Below, one piece after another: positions 9,160-17,496 of a stretch of 64,000 nucleotides of DNA. Where the stretch lies: NCBI RefSeq assembly GCF_042648145.1, contig NZ_JBHRWV010000008.1, positions 230,369 through 294,368 on the forward strand, in the 5' to 3' direction. Below the pieces are notes generated by a model that worked only from the letters and a program-made list of their open reading frames with translations, ran no database searches and was not told the DNA's origin. The translations under genes and the position numbers were made by a program. The DNA is from Salinicoccus sesuvii. Its GTDB lineage: Bacteria > Bacillota > Bacilli > Staphylococcales > Salinicoccaceae. Positions within the stretch are counted from its first letter, which is position 1; each line of letters starts with the position of its first letter.

Positions 9160-10017
9160 TCAGTTTGCATTGACGAACGTCCTTACGAGCTTCAGAAATG
9201 CTTCCACTTGCGGAAGTTCAAGTACGCTCCTGTCGAATGCAATATAAGTATTGCGGGTAATTGGGCGCCCATCTACCTTCACCTCGTCAACATTGAATTT
9301 TTTCGTGTCGAAACCTTCTACAACAATCTCTGGAAGAACGGTCATGCCAATCCCTTCAAGTAGCAGTGCGCGACAGGTTGCGATCTGGTCAACCTTGATC
9401 TGCGCATCGTAATTACGACTGAATCGATGTTCAAAAAAATGCTCAATTTCACTGATGTACATAGGATCCGCTTGAAACTCAATGATTGGCAAGCTGGATC
9501 TGTCGTCGCTATTTTTTGGCGTTACAAGATAATGGCGATCTACAAACAGCAACTCGTTCTGCTTGTTCAGTATCTGGTTGCCACGTACGATAGAAATATG
9601 AAAATCGTTCTGCTCCCCGATAATCTGCTGAGAAGACCCGACCTTTATTTTAATATTCACGTTTGGATAGAGTTTTAGATACTGTGCCAGTATTTCCGGA
9701 AGGATGGTATGACCGATCAGTGAAGACACACCTATCGATAAGTTCCCCTGGATGGAATTCTGATTGATTCGGATATACTCCTTGACTAGCGCTTCACGTT
9801 CAACCACGCTTCTGGCATGATCAATGATCTTTTCCCCTTCACCTGTTACGTACAATTCCTTCTTTGTTCGAATAAAAATTTTTACTCCCCACTCATCTTC
9901 AATCGATTTGAGACGCTGACTGACAGCAGGCTGTGAGATGAAGAGTTTTTCGGCAGCACGTCTTAATGTACGGGTTTCATCCAACGTGACTAGAAGCTTA
10001 TAATCATCGACCTTCAT
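9160..10017 (-). CDS. LysR family transcriptional regulator
   Basis: A 285-residue LysR-type regulator. The N-terminal winged helix (residues 1-60) contains LRRAAEKLFISQPAVSQRLKSIE, followed by a periplasmic-binding-like effector domain (about 85-285). I take the start at the ATG at 10017, with AAAGGAT upstream and the family-typical MKVDDYK beginning. A longer in-frame start at 10086 would add 23 residues not seen in the family. It is upstream of and co-oriented with the MFS exporter gene (38-base gap) and divergent from the SDR gene at 10155. The effector is unknown. Confidence 0.88.
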   Translation of the reverse strand: MKVDDYKLLVTLDETRTLRRAAEKLFISQPAVSQRLKSIEDEWGVKIFIRTKKELYVTGEGEKIIDHARSVVEREALVKEYIRINQNSIQGNLSIGVSSLIGHTILPEILAQYLKLYPNVNIKIKVGSSQQIIGEQNDFHISIVRGNQILNKQNELLFVDRHYLVTPKNSDDRSSLPIIEFQADPMYISEIEHFFEHRFSRNYDAQIKVDQIATCRALLLEGIGMTVLPEIVVEGFDTKKFNVDEVKVDGRPITRNTYIAFDRSVLELPQVEAFLKLVRTFVNAN

Positions 10018-10091
10018 AATGCAACATCCTTTCATCAATAATGAAATATTATCACAAATACAGACAGAGATAATGACTGAATACAAATAAG

Positions 10092-10116
10092 TGTTAATAA
10101 TCCGGGTGTGGGGTAT
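10092..10116 (+). promoter_or_regulatory. candidate sigma-B promoter of the SDR stress dehydrogenase
   Basis: TGTTAA at 10092-10097, a 13-base spacer and GGGTAT at 10111-10116 resemble the sigma-B consensus GTTTAA-N12-15-GGGWAW, with a perfect -10 and a 4-of-6 -35. The downstream product resembles B. subtilis general stress protein 39 (YdaD), a known sigma-B target. Confidence 0.6.
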
Positions 10117-10154
10117 ATGCCTATTACATCATTCTATTAGGAGGCGCGAGAATA

Positions 10155-11033
10155 ATGACCGAAGAAAACAAGTACAAACAGGTGGATGAAGCGGTTGAAG
10201 GGTATACACAAGATCGCCAGCCAGGTATTGAAAAAGACATGGACCCAAAACCGATTTTTGAAGATGAGAATTACAAAGGAAGCGAAAAACTAAAGGATAA
10301 AGTTGCCATCATTACAGGTGGAGATTCAGGCATCGGTCGAGCGGTTGCGATAGCCTACGCAAAAGAAGGTGCCGATATCGTCATCGGTTATCTTGATGAA
10401 CACGATGATGCGAAAAAAACAAAAGAAATTGCAGAGTCATACGGCGCTAAATGTGAAATATACGCATTTGATGTAAAGCAAAAGGCAGAGTGCAATAAGC
10501 TTGTCGACTTTACCATCGAAAATTTCGGTAAACTGAATGTGCTTGTCAATCATGCCGGCGTACAGTATCCTACCGACGAATTCCTAGATATTACAGAAGA
10601 AAAAATTCGTGAAACTTTTGAAACAAATATCTACGGTATCATATTCATGTCACAAGCAGCAGTGCCGCATCTACACAAAGGAGATGCCATCATCAATACC
10701 ACGAGCGTCACGGCATACAGAGGCTCACCTGAGCTCATCGACTATTCGGCAACAAACGGTGCAATCACATCATTTACACGCTCACTATCAGGTAACTTGG
10801 CGGAAAAAGGAATACGCGTCAATGGTGTGGCACCAGGCCCTATCTACACACCGCTTATTCCGGCAACATTCAGTGCCGAGAAAGTGGAAAAACACGGTGA
10901 AAGCACTCCAATGGGACGTCGCGGACAGCCGAGCGAACTCGCACCAAGCTATGTTTTACTAGCAAGTAATGACTCAAGCTATATGACTGGTCAAGTACTC
11001 CACGTAAATGGTGGAGACTTTGTCACTACCTGA
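10155..11033 (+). CDS. SDR family oxidoreductase, general stress protein 39-like
   Basis: NAD(P)-dependent short-chain dehydrogenase of 292 residues with a roughly 45-residue charged N-terminal extension typical of the YdaD/YhxC/YgfF-like group. The Rossmann motif TGGDSGIGRA is around residue 55, NHAG replaces the common NNAG, the catalytic Ser lies in NTTSVTAY, and the usual Tyr-x-x-x-Lys reads YSATNGAI, so the lysine is replaced by Asn. Substrates of this group are unknown. AGGAGGCG precedes the ATG. The sigma-B-like promoter and the family link suggest a general stress role. Confidence 0.88.
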   Translation: MTEENKYKQVDEAVEGYTQDRQPGIEKDMDPKPIFEDENYKGSEKLKDKVAIITGGDSGIGRAVAIAYAKEGADIVIGYLDEHDDAKKTKEIAESYGAKCEIYAFDVKQKAECNKLVDFTIENFGKLNVLVNHAGVQYPTDEFLDITEEKIRETFETNIYGIIFMSQAAVPHLHKGDAIINTTSVTAYRGSPELIDYSATNGAITSFTRSLSGNLAEKGIRVNGVAPGPIYTPLIPATFSAEKVEKHGESTPMGRRGQPSELAPSYVLLASNDSSYMTGQVLHVNGGDFVTT

Positions 11034-11057
11034 TGCATACCAAAGATTTGAAGCAAG

Positions 11058-11100
11058 GAAAAATCCGAACGACCGGCTAATCGGTCGTTCGGATTTTTAT
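11058..11100. terminator. bidirectional terminator
   Basis: A long stem (AAATCCGAACGACCG pairing with CGGTCGTTCGGATTT around a short loop) is flanked by A and T runs. It ends the SDR gene on the plus strand and the DUF402 gene on the minus strand. Confidence 0.9.
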
Positions 11101-11627
11101 TGTATAAGCGATTTCTGACAGTACTGAACAAAAGTCTCGAATTGACTAAAATCAGTTTCAATCTTCGTCATCACTTCGTTCGCTACAGAGTAGGCATAAT
11201 CGTGCTGTTCTTTGGTAATATATCCTCTTTTAATTGCACGTTTTAAGTCTCTTTCATCAACTAGTTCAAATCGTCCGTCTGGGAGCACAAGCACATCCAG
11301 ATAGATATCTTTACGTCGAGCTTTGCCAAGTTCCAGAATATGTTGAGTATTAATATCGAAATAGTACTGCAACACTTCACCCTTGTCGTTGTACATTACC
11401 GTGATACTGTAGCTTCTATTCTCGGACATGATCTGTAGCCATTTATAATGATTATCACAAACCCGCACCTTCTTATCGAGTATCGGTACCGTGAGTGGAG
11501 AACGCACTTTGTGGATATCTATCAGTCCCACCAGTACTTTTTCACCATCGTAATTAATAATCTTCTCTTTATAGTCCGATCGGAGGAGACGTCTCCACCC
11601 TCTTTTATCGAGATATTTGGTTTTCAT
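11097..11627 (-). CDS. DUF402 domain protein
   Basis: A 176-residue DUF402 protein. The conserved core reads YFDINTQHILELGKARRKD then LDVLVLPDGRFELVDERDL, and a C-terminal helix follows. The family includes the staphylococcal nucleoside tri/diphosphate phosphatase (Ntdp) and ribonuclease-like FAU-1 relatives; this protein aligns in pattern with Ntdp only in the core, so the activity is uncertain. I chose the ATG at 11627, 9 bases after AAGGAG. The earlier ATG at 11636 directly abuts that Shine-Dalgarno, and the one at 11657 lies before it. Confidence 0.75.
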   Translation of the reverse strand: MKTKYLDKRGWRRLLRSDYKEKIINYDGEKVLVGLIDIHKVRSPLTVPILDKKVRVCDNHYKWLQIMSENRSYSITVMYNDKGEVLQYYFDINTQHILELGKARRKDIYLDVLVLPDGRFELVDERDLKRAIKRGYITKEQHDYAYSVANEVMTKIETDFSQFETFVQYCQKSLIQ

Positions 11628-11704
11628 CACGCTCATCTCCTTCCCTTGATTATACAAAATTCAGGGAAAGAATGTGAAGGAATTAAAACTTTCAGGCTGT
11701 GACA

Positions 11705-13714
11705 CTACTCGATACCAAGTATTAAAAATTGTTCCGCCGCTGCCAGTGGTTCTCCTCCCATCCCAACACCTTCCATGAAATCGGGTGAATACATCAAGAG
11801 ACGGTTGCCACTCGAATCAACTTTGCCATCATCTATGGTATCAATGATCTCTTCAATCTCTTCTTCGTTTGGCTCTCTAATATAGTAATTTCCAATAAGA
11901 TCCTTCAAAGGTTTAGTATTATAATCTTTGAAGAACGTTGCTTTCTCCTGGTCGTTTAAATCGACTATGTGCATTCTCTGTCCAGTGCTTACTCCAACAA
12001 AGTCTGAAAGATTATAGTTTTCCATGATTTTTTCTATCATCGCAGGATTATATAGCGAAACATTACCGTTATAATAGTAACCTGACTCAGTATTCAATGA
12101 GGCATTTACAAGCGGCATATTCGAATTGTTTATCAGTGTTGGAATCTCTGGATCAATCTGATGCGCAGCTTTCTGATAGTTATCAACGAACTCTGCAATT
12201 TCACTTCTAGTTTGTAAATTAAAGTAAGTGTTGATGCCGTATAATTCCAGATTGACTAGCTCATTGACATCCTCTACATTATAAACCACATCGTATACTT
12301 TCGAAAATTCCCCGCTGTCCAACAAAGCCATGAGTGACTGATAATTTTCAGTTTCCATAGAAATACTGTCGTAACTTCTATTTACATAGGAGCCGTCTTC
12401 CATCTTGTAGGCAATTTCAAAAGAACTTGTTTCGGCGCTATCAGGCATAATACCACGGTCAATAGCTTCTTGGTGCAAAGCTACTGCATTGCTGATCACG
12501 CCTTCATCTTCTATGAATAAATAGTCCTCTTTCATGACATCTTCATCTTGACCGCTCATCCAGGTATTACTATTCCAGTAACCATTAACACTGATACTCT
12601 CCACATCACTTTGATCCGGTACATAAGAGGTATACTGTTGCCAGCCAATTATGAACACAATCCAGAATACAGCTACAGATATAGTTGCGGTCAATATAGA
12701 ACGGCGCTTAAAATTTATTTTAGCGGTTCCTTGGAAAAACATTTCTTGAGTAATATATGAGAACACCGCACCAATCGCAAAAGCGAGTACGTATACTACA
12801 ATTAAATTCGGTAGAGCAAATGAAATGATCAATCCGACGAGTAGCATCCCGGAAATTGTAATCAAGGCCACCAACACATCTCTAATCCAACCATTATTGA
12901 AAGTATGATGGACGTTTTCACTCCTACTATTGTTGTAGTAGAAATAAGACAAGATGATGAGTATGACTGCTATTACCATCCAGATAATTGTCTTCCACCA
13001 TACAATCCCGTCAACAATCTGCATTATTGAGAAGATTGGGAATGTATTGTTGACGACGAGTCCCATCAATCCGCCCTCGCCCACCGAAGATGTCGGTGCG
13101 ATGCCATCATAAAGTAAATCAGCCACTGAAACAGTAAGCCCCCAAAAAACCACAGGCAGGAAGAACACAATGACGACCATCTGCATATGAACGAACATAC
13201 TATTAACGAGAAAGCCTACAAATATCGAAATGGAAAATACTACGAGGAGGACGAATAAAGTGTAGAAGAACCATTTAACAATATCTGCTGTCGTTATATC
13301 GAATACAATAAAGTACCTCTGAAAGAAGAGGATCACTGCTGTAATCATAAGCGGAACGACAATATTGATGACACCCGCAATGATCACGTAGCTTAATAGC
13401 CCGCCTCTCTTCACAGGCATACTATGCATAAAGTCGAGCGATGCTTCTTTATGTTTATAGCTCAATAAGAACATCACCATGAAAACGATATACACCATGC
13501 TCGCCACAAGTTGAAATGGGAGGGCTTCGTTAAGTGCACTGCCGGAGACGAAAGTTATTTCTCCTGTTACGTTTTCACTATTGGCCGAGCGAATCCATAA
13601 GTAGAGCGGTTGCACAAGTATGTTACCGATAAGGAACAGGACTGTCAGCCAGAAAATACCTCCCATGAAGTGATTAAGTAACGTTCTATTCAACAATGAT
13701 GTTGCTGATTTCAT
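11705..13714 (-). CDS. ABC transporter permease of a YtrABC-like system
   Basis: A 669-residue permease: about six N-terminal membrane helices, a middle block of four to five more around residues 260-370, then a large soluble C-terminal domain (roughly 380-669) of the kind seen in YtrC/YtrD-like permeases (DUF6449-type). It has HSMPVKRGGL between helices 2 and 3, a pattern seen in ABC-2 exporters. I use the ATG at 13714, inside the end of the ATPase gene; the ATG at 13735 lacks a good ribosome site. It partners with the ATPase at 13686-14591. The substrate is unknown; YtrABC-type systems respond to cell-wall antibiotics or acetoin. Confidence 0.82.
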   Translation of the reverse strand: MKSATSLLNRTLLNHFMGGIFWLTVLFLIGNILVQPLYLWIRSANSENVTGEITFVSGSALNEALPFQLVASMVYIVFMVMFLLSYKHKEASLDFMHSMPVKRGGLLSYVIIAGVINIVVPLMITAVILFFQRYFIVFDITTADIVKWFFYTLFVLLVVFSISIFVGFLVNSMFVHMQMVVIVFFLPVVFWGLTVSVADLLYDGIAPTSSVGEGGLMGLVVNNTFPIFSIMQIVDGIVWWKTIIWMVIAVILIILSYFYYNNSRSENVHHTFNNGWIRDVLVALITISGMLLVGLIISFALPNLIVVYVLAFAIGAVFSYITQEMFFQGTAKINFKRRSILTATISVAVFWIVFIIGWQQYTSYVPDQSDVESISVNGYWNSNTWMSGQDEDVMKEDYLFIEDEGVISNAVALHQEAIDRGIMPDSAETSSFEIAYKMEDGSYVNRSYDSISMETENYQSLMALLDSGEFSKVYDVVYNVEDVNELVNLELYGINTYFNLQTRSEIAEFVDNYQKAAHQIDPEIPTLINNSNMPLVNASLNTESGYYYNGNVSLYNPAMIEKIMENYNLSDFVGVSTGQRMHIVDLNDQEKATFFKDYNTKPLKDLIGNYYIREPNEEEIEEIIDTIDDGKVDSSGNRLLMYSPDFMEGVGMGGEPLAAAEQFLILGIE

Positions 13715-14591
13715 AGCCTTTATCCCCCATTTCATATGCGAATATTTCTTCTAATGACAGCGGTAAGATGTCATACATGAGCGGGTCGTACTTTGTCACC
13801 TGTTCTTCGATATGGCTGATATTTCCCTTAATGATGCACGTAAGGACTCTGCCCTTGGCTTCGTGGTGAACGACACCCATCTCGTGAAAGAACTGATTGT
13901 CAGGCAAGTTCTCGAAAGCAATTTGCAGTTTACAATGGGAGCCTTTGACTTCGTTTAGATCACGATGGAAAAGTTGCCTACCCATATGCATAATCGATAC
14001 AGAATCACACAAATCTTCCATTTCCCTCAGGTTGTGGCTGGATGCGATAACGGTCATCTCATGGTTGGCAATATCTTGCATCATTATGTTCTTCACTTGA
14101 CGCCTGATGATCGGATCTAATCCATCAAAAGGTTCATCCAGTAGCATAACTTTTGGTCGGGCAGAAAAGGCCAGAATGAAAGACGCCTGTCGCTTCATTC
14201 CTTTAGAGAGCTGGGAGAGCGGCTTTTTCTTCTCCAAGCCGAAGTGTTCGGAAAGTTGATTGAAACGTTTTGTTGACCAATTCGGATACATCGACTGGTG
14301 GAAGTGCGCCATTGATCCAAGTGTTGCCCCATTGAAGAAATATGGAATGTCATTGATGAAGAGCACATCACATTTTACGGCTGGATTTTCGAATATAGAT
14401 GTGTCGTCGAATAGCACTGAGCCAGCGTCCGGCTTATAGATACCCCCGAGGGTTTTCATCAAAGTGGTCTTTCCTGCACCGTTGGAACCGAGAAGGCCAT
14501 GAATGGTCCCTGAGTTCACTGTAAGAGTAACTGCATCCACTGCCTTTTTCCTGCCAAAAGATTTATCAAGCTGTTTAGTCTCGAGTCTCAT
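13686..14591 (-). CDS. ABC transporter ATP-binding protein, YtrB-like
   Basis: A 301-residue ATPase with Walker A GSNGAGKTT at residues 35-43, signature LSKGMKRQ, Walker B VMLLDEPFDGLD and H-loop SSHNLREM. The roughly 80-residue C-terminal tail is typical of drug- or peptide-export ATPases. GAGGGGAGAA lies upstream of the ATG. It overlaps the GntR regulator by 17 bases and the permease by 29, a tightly coupled three-gene operon resembling B. subtilis ytrAB and staphylococcal pmtR-pmtA. Confidence 0.9.
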   Translation of the reverse strand: MRLETKQLDKSFGRKKAVDAVTLTVNSGTIHGLLGSNGAGKTTLMKTLGGIYKPDAGSVLFDDTSIFENPAVKCDVLFINDIPYFFNGATLGSMAHFHQSMYPNWSTKRFNQLSEHFGLEKKKPLSQLSKGMKRQASFILAFSARPKVMLLDEPFDGLDPIIRRQVKNIMMQDIANHEMTVIASSHNLREMEDLCDSVSIMHMGRQLFHRDLNEVKGSHCKLQIAFENLPDNQFFHEMGVVHHEAKGRVLTCIIKGNISHIEEQVTKYDPLMYDILPLSLEEIFAYEMGDKGYEISNIIVE

Positions 14592-14967
14592 CTTTCTTTC
14601 TCCCCTCTTCTACTGTCTTCTGTATCATTCTGATCAAACGTTCCTTGGAGGCGCCTAGATAGAGCAACTCACTTACAATACGCTGGAAGTCTTGAGTAAG
14701 TTCCAGTATTTTCATATTATTCTCGTTCTGTTTTACCTCGCTCACAAAACTGCCCTTCCCCGGTAGAGAATAGATATATCCCTCCCTTTCCAGTTCCCGA
14801 TAGGCTTTTTGTATCGTGTTAGGATTGATCGTTAAATCCTGTGCGAGACTCCTGACTGAGGGGAGTTTCTCATCTGGTTTAATCACACCCTGTATGATAA
14901 GCTGCTTCACTCGATCTATAAGTTGCTCATATATTGGTATGCGGCTTTTCAAGTCCAAATCAATCAT
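14575..14967 (-). CDS. GntR family regulator, YtrA subfamily
   Basis: A 130-residue repressor with an N-terminal winged helix (residues about 8-75; LPSVRSLAQDLTINPNTIQKAYRELEREG) and only a short C-terminal dimerisation tail, the defining shape of the YtrA subfamily. GAGGAGGTGG precedes the ATG. It is the first gene of the operon with the ABC ATPase and permease and has a palindrome 19 bases upstream of its start, so it probably represses its own operon until a cell-envelope signal or cationic peptide appears (inference from the family). Confidence 0.9.
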   Translation of the reverse strand: MIDLDLKSRIPIYEQLIDRVKQLIIQGVIKPDEKLPSVRSLAQDLTINPNTIQKAYRELEREGYIYSLPGKGSFVSEVKQNENNMKILELTQDFQRIVSELLYLGASKERLIRMIQKTVEEGRKKDETRD

Positions 14968-14985
14968 CCAGCCACCTCCTCTTTT

Positions 14986-15008
14986 CTGTATTAATTAAAA
15001 TAATACAG
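14986..15008. promoter_or_regulatory. palindromic operator of the YtrA-like operon
   Basis: CTGTATTA at 14986-14993 and TAATACAG at 15001-15008 form a perfect 8-bp inverted repeat around a 7-base spacer, just upstream of the GntR gene start. YtrA-subfamily regulators bind inverted repeats of this size in their own promoters. Confidence 0.75.
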
Positions 15009-15030
15009 TTAATACGGAATTATGACAATA

Positions 15031-15055
15031 AAAAAACGCCCGAAGGCGTAAATTA
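15031..15055 (-). terminator. terminator after the SDR gene
   Basis: On the minus strand ACGCC-TTCG-GGCGT is followed by a run of seven T residues. The stable UUCG tetraloop and the T run make this a clear intrinsic terminator for the yebC-SDR unit. Confidence 0.9.
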
Positions 15056-15059
15056 TTTT

Positions 15060-15833
15060 TTACAGTGCGTGACCAGAAGCACCGTCGATGTTGATTGCGT
15101 CTCCACTTACATATGAGGCGAGGTCGCTACAAAGGAAAGTAATGACATTGGCCGCTTCCTTTGTCTCACCAATTCTACCAAGTGGAATATTATGGCGATC
15201 AAGTCTTGAATATTCTTCCCAGCTCAATTCAGGCGCTTCATTTTTCCACTTCTTCTCTATTTGATCACTTCGAATAAGTCCAATACATACCGTATTTACG
15301 CGGATATTATATTTCCCGAGATCTTTACTCATCGCCTTTGTCATCGCCATGCCCGCAGCACGTGAGACAGTCGTTGGTAGCGAAGAGGCTGGAGGCGTTT
15401 TGCCAAGTACAGCTGTCAGATTTACTATGGCTCCTCCTTGCTTTTTCAGATACGGCAAAGCAGCATTCGACATCCTGACAGCACCCAGCAGCTTAAGATC
15501 GAGGTCTTGTTCCCAGTCCGAAATAGATATGTCCTCAAACGATTTGGCAAATGAACCTCCTGCATTATTGACTAGAACATCGAGGCGTCCGTACCTTTCA
15601 ATTGCCTGCTCAATAATTTGAGTTGCTGCATCGTCTTTTCTTACATCTGCAACCACATAGTCTACTTCTCCAAAAGCGGATAGTGCTTCTTTTGTTTCGG
15701 CTAGCTTATCCTCGCCTCTGGCTACAAGCATGACCTTTGCTCCGAGCTTCACCATCTGTTCTGCCGTTTCCCGACCGATCCCCTTACTGCTACCTGTGAT
15801 GACTACCACTTTTCCTTGATAACCAAACTCCAT
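15060..15833 (-). CDS. SDR family oxidoreductase
   Basis: Short-chain dehydrogenase of 257 residues. TGSSKGIGRE is the cofactor-binding glycine motif (about residues 13-22), NNAGG lies near residue 90, and the C-terminal INIDGASGHAL is usual. The position of the catalytic tyrosine is odd: the segment reads LPTTVSRAAGMAMTKAM where a YxxxK motif is expected, so Tyr and Lys are not recognisable. It may be a non-classical or inactive member. It lies 18 bases downstream of yebC with no terminator between them, so it is probably co-transcribed. The substrate is unknown. Confidence 0.85.
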   Translation of the reverse strand: MEFGYQGKVVVITGSSKGIGRETAEQMVKLGAKVMLVARGEDKLAETKEALSAFGEVDYVVADVRKDDAATQIIEQAIERYGRLDVLVNNAGGSFAKSFEDISISDWEQDLDLKLLGAVRMSNAALPYLKKQGGAIVNLTAVLGKTPPASSLPTTVSRAAGMAMTKAMSKDLGKYNIRVNTVCIGLIRSDQIEKKWKNEAPELSWEEYSRLDRHNIPLGRIGETKEAANVITFLCSDLASYVSGDAINIDGASGHAL

Positions 15834-15851
15834 CCTGTTCTCCTCCTCTGT

Positions 15852-16571
15852 CTAGACACCAAGGTTGACGTTGTGATAGACGTTCGATACGTCTTCAAGA
15901 TCCTCCAATGCATCTATCAGCTTTTCAAACTGTGCTTCACCTTCTGCACCAAGAGACACTTCATTCTGAGCGACCATAGTATGCTCTGCAACTTCGTAAT
16001 CTTCAACGCCCATTTGATCTAATGCTTGCTTAATTTCATGGAATGCCTGAGGCGTACCATAGACCACTGTATAGCCGTTCTCTTCAACAACGTCTTCTAT
16101 ATCGACATCTTTTTCCATGAGATCCATCATGGTATCTTCAGGCTCAAAACCAATGAATACAAACACTGACTTTGCATCAAACATATAGCTTACCGCACCA
16201 CTGACACCCATGTTACCGCCATTCTTACCAAAGGCAGCGCGAACATCGGAAGCAGTGCGATTAACGTTATTCGTCAGTGCATCTACAATAATCATGGAAC
16301 CCTCAGGTCCAAAGCCTTCGTAGCGCAGTTCATCGAACGTTTCTTCGTCGTTGCCTTTTGCCTTGTCGATTGCCTTATCAATAATATGCTTAGGAACCGA
16401 GTACGTCTTTGCACGATCAAGTACTGCTTTAAGTGCCTGATTGCTTTCCGGATTCGGCTCGCCTTTTTTAGCTGCAACATAGATCTCACGACCAAATTTG
16501 GCATTTACTCGACTCGTGTCCTTATCTTTCTGTGCTTTTTTCTCTTTGATATTATTCCACTTACGTCCCAT
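15852..16571 (-). CDS. yebC: YebC/PmpR family regulator
   Basis: A 239-residue YebC-family protein. The start MGRKWNNIKEKKAQKDKDTS is the family's N-terminal signature, which is why I place the start at 16571 rather than at the ATG six codons upstream. NNVNRTASDVRAAFGKNGGN and the C-terminal LEDLEDVSNVYHNV are diagnostic. YebC proteins were described as DNA-binding regulators, and YebC2-type members help ribosomes pass polyproline stretches. The sequence is close in pattern to the S. aureus protein. It is the first gene of a two-gene unit with the SDR gene. Confidence 0.95.
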   Translation of the reverse strand: MGRKWNNIKEKKAQKDKDTSRVNAKFGREIYVAAKKGEPNPESNQALKAVLDRAKTYSVPKHIIDKAIDKAKGNDEETFDELRYEGFGPEGSMIIVDALTNNVNRTASDVRAAFGKNGGNMGVSGAVSYMFDAKSVFVFIGFEPEDTMMDLMEKDVDIEDVVEENGYTVVYGTPQAFHEIKQALDQMGVEDYEVAEHTMVAQNEVSLGAEGEAQFEKLIDALEDLEDVSNVYHNVNLGV

Positions 16572-16625
16572 TCTTTCATCTTCTTTCATTACATTGGTTT
16601 ATCTATAATATATCATTTATGTTAC

Positions 16626-17240
16626 CTATCGCCTATTGTTAATATAGCGGTACAGTCTCAGTAATCTTTTAATAATAATTAGGAGATTTAAGAACAGATT
16701 GAACCCCATCTCTCTTGGACTGAATTTTTTGTTTTTCATTCGATTGAAGTCATATATTGTGAAAAGGATGTAGAGTACAAGACCGGCGATTGTCAGGATT
16801 AGCGTCATATAAGGCAAATTGATAAAGAAGTTGAGCAGTGACGCAAAAATCACAACAAGCAACGCAATAAAAAGATATTTGCCCCAATGTGTGACATCTC
16901 TGAGAAGAAAATAGCCGATGCATCCGAAAAATACGAACACAAGAATTCCAAGCAGTACGACACGATAGAATACATCCTCCCCAAAGTCTATGACGAACGA
17001 CTCAAACAGGCCGTAGGAAACAAGACCAATCAGGATTGCGTACAGGTGACTGATAATTGGCCCCGCCCTATTGAATCCCCTCACGAACAAAGAAATCATC
17101 ATTAGACCGAATAACACAGCCGATGCAGTTGGACGCCATTCCTCAGGGAAGTACTGCCCAAAGTATGTACCGATGCCAAATACTACCCAATAATATAGAA
17201 AATAGAGCCATACTTTCCGATAGTCATGCTGGGCCACCAT
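16626..17240 (-). CDS. Bax inhibitor-1-like (TMBIM/YetJ-like) membrane protein
   Basis: A 204-residue protein with about six to seven hydrophobic segments. The last part (LYILFTIYDFNRMKN, then LNLLIIIKRLLRLYRY) follows the pattern of the Bax1-I family, in which a helix ends in YD and a final amphipathic segment follows. YetJ in B. subtilis is a pH-gated calcium leak channel. Family membership is inferred from layout, not from a profile search. AAAGGTGAT precedes the ATG. It is monocistronic and faces away from the LysM/CHAP gene. Confidence 0.55.
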   Translation of the reverse strand: MVAQHDYRKVWLYFLYYWVVFGIGTYFGQYFPEEWRPTASAVLFGLMMISLFVRGFNRAGPIISHLYAILIGLVSYGLFESFVIDFGEDVFYRVVLLGILVFVFFGCIGYFLLRDVTHWGKYLFIALLVVIFASLLNFFINLPYMTLILTIAGLVLYILFTIYDFNRMKNKKFSPREMGFNLFLNLLIIIKRLLRLYRYINNRR

Positions 17241-17357
17241 TTAATCACCTTTCTCAAAAACATAATACATTTTCTCTACCCTTTGAGTACTATTTCATTC
17301 TAAGATTTTATTATCATTACAGGAATATTCTGAATATAATGGTTTTGTTTTATTTCT

Positions 17358-17374
17358 ATTACAATTATATTACA
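17358..17374 (-). promoter_or_regulatory. WalR (YycF) box upstream of the cell-wall hydrolase gene
   Basis: On the minus strand the site reads TGTAAT-ATAAT-TGTAAT, a perfect match to the WalR consensus TGTWAH-N5-TGTWAH. It lies 123 bases upstream of the LysM/CHAP start and about 30 bases upstream of a TATAAT at 17406-17411. WalKR activates CHAP- and LysM-containing hydrolase genes in staphylococci. Confidence 0.85.
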
Positions 17375-17405
17375 TTGCGCTTTAGAGGCGGATTATTTGG
17401 TAAGA

Positions 17406-17411
17406 TATAAT
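17406..17411 (+). promoter_or_regulatory. -10 box of the LysM/CHAP gene
   Basis: TATAAT at 17406-17411 is a perfect -10. No good -35 exists 16-18 bases upstream, which suits a promoter that needs the activator WalR bound just upstream. Confidence 0.6.
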
Positions 17412-17496
17412 CTGTAATGAAAGACAGCTGTGTAATAAACTAACAATAATATAAAATACATACATCATATCTATAATCCAGGAGGACAATACTTTC

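Noticed and set aside
17414..17436. Second pair of TGTAAT words downstream of the WalR box
   Set aside because: The two words are 18 bases apart from start to start instead of 11, so they do not form a WalR site.
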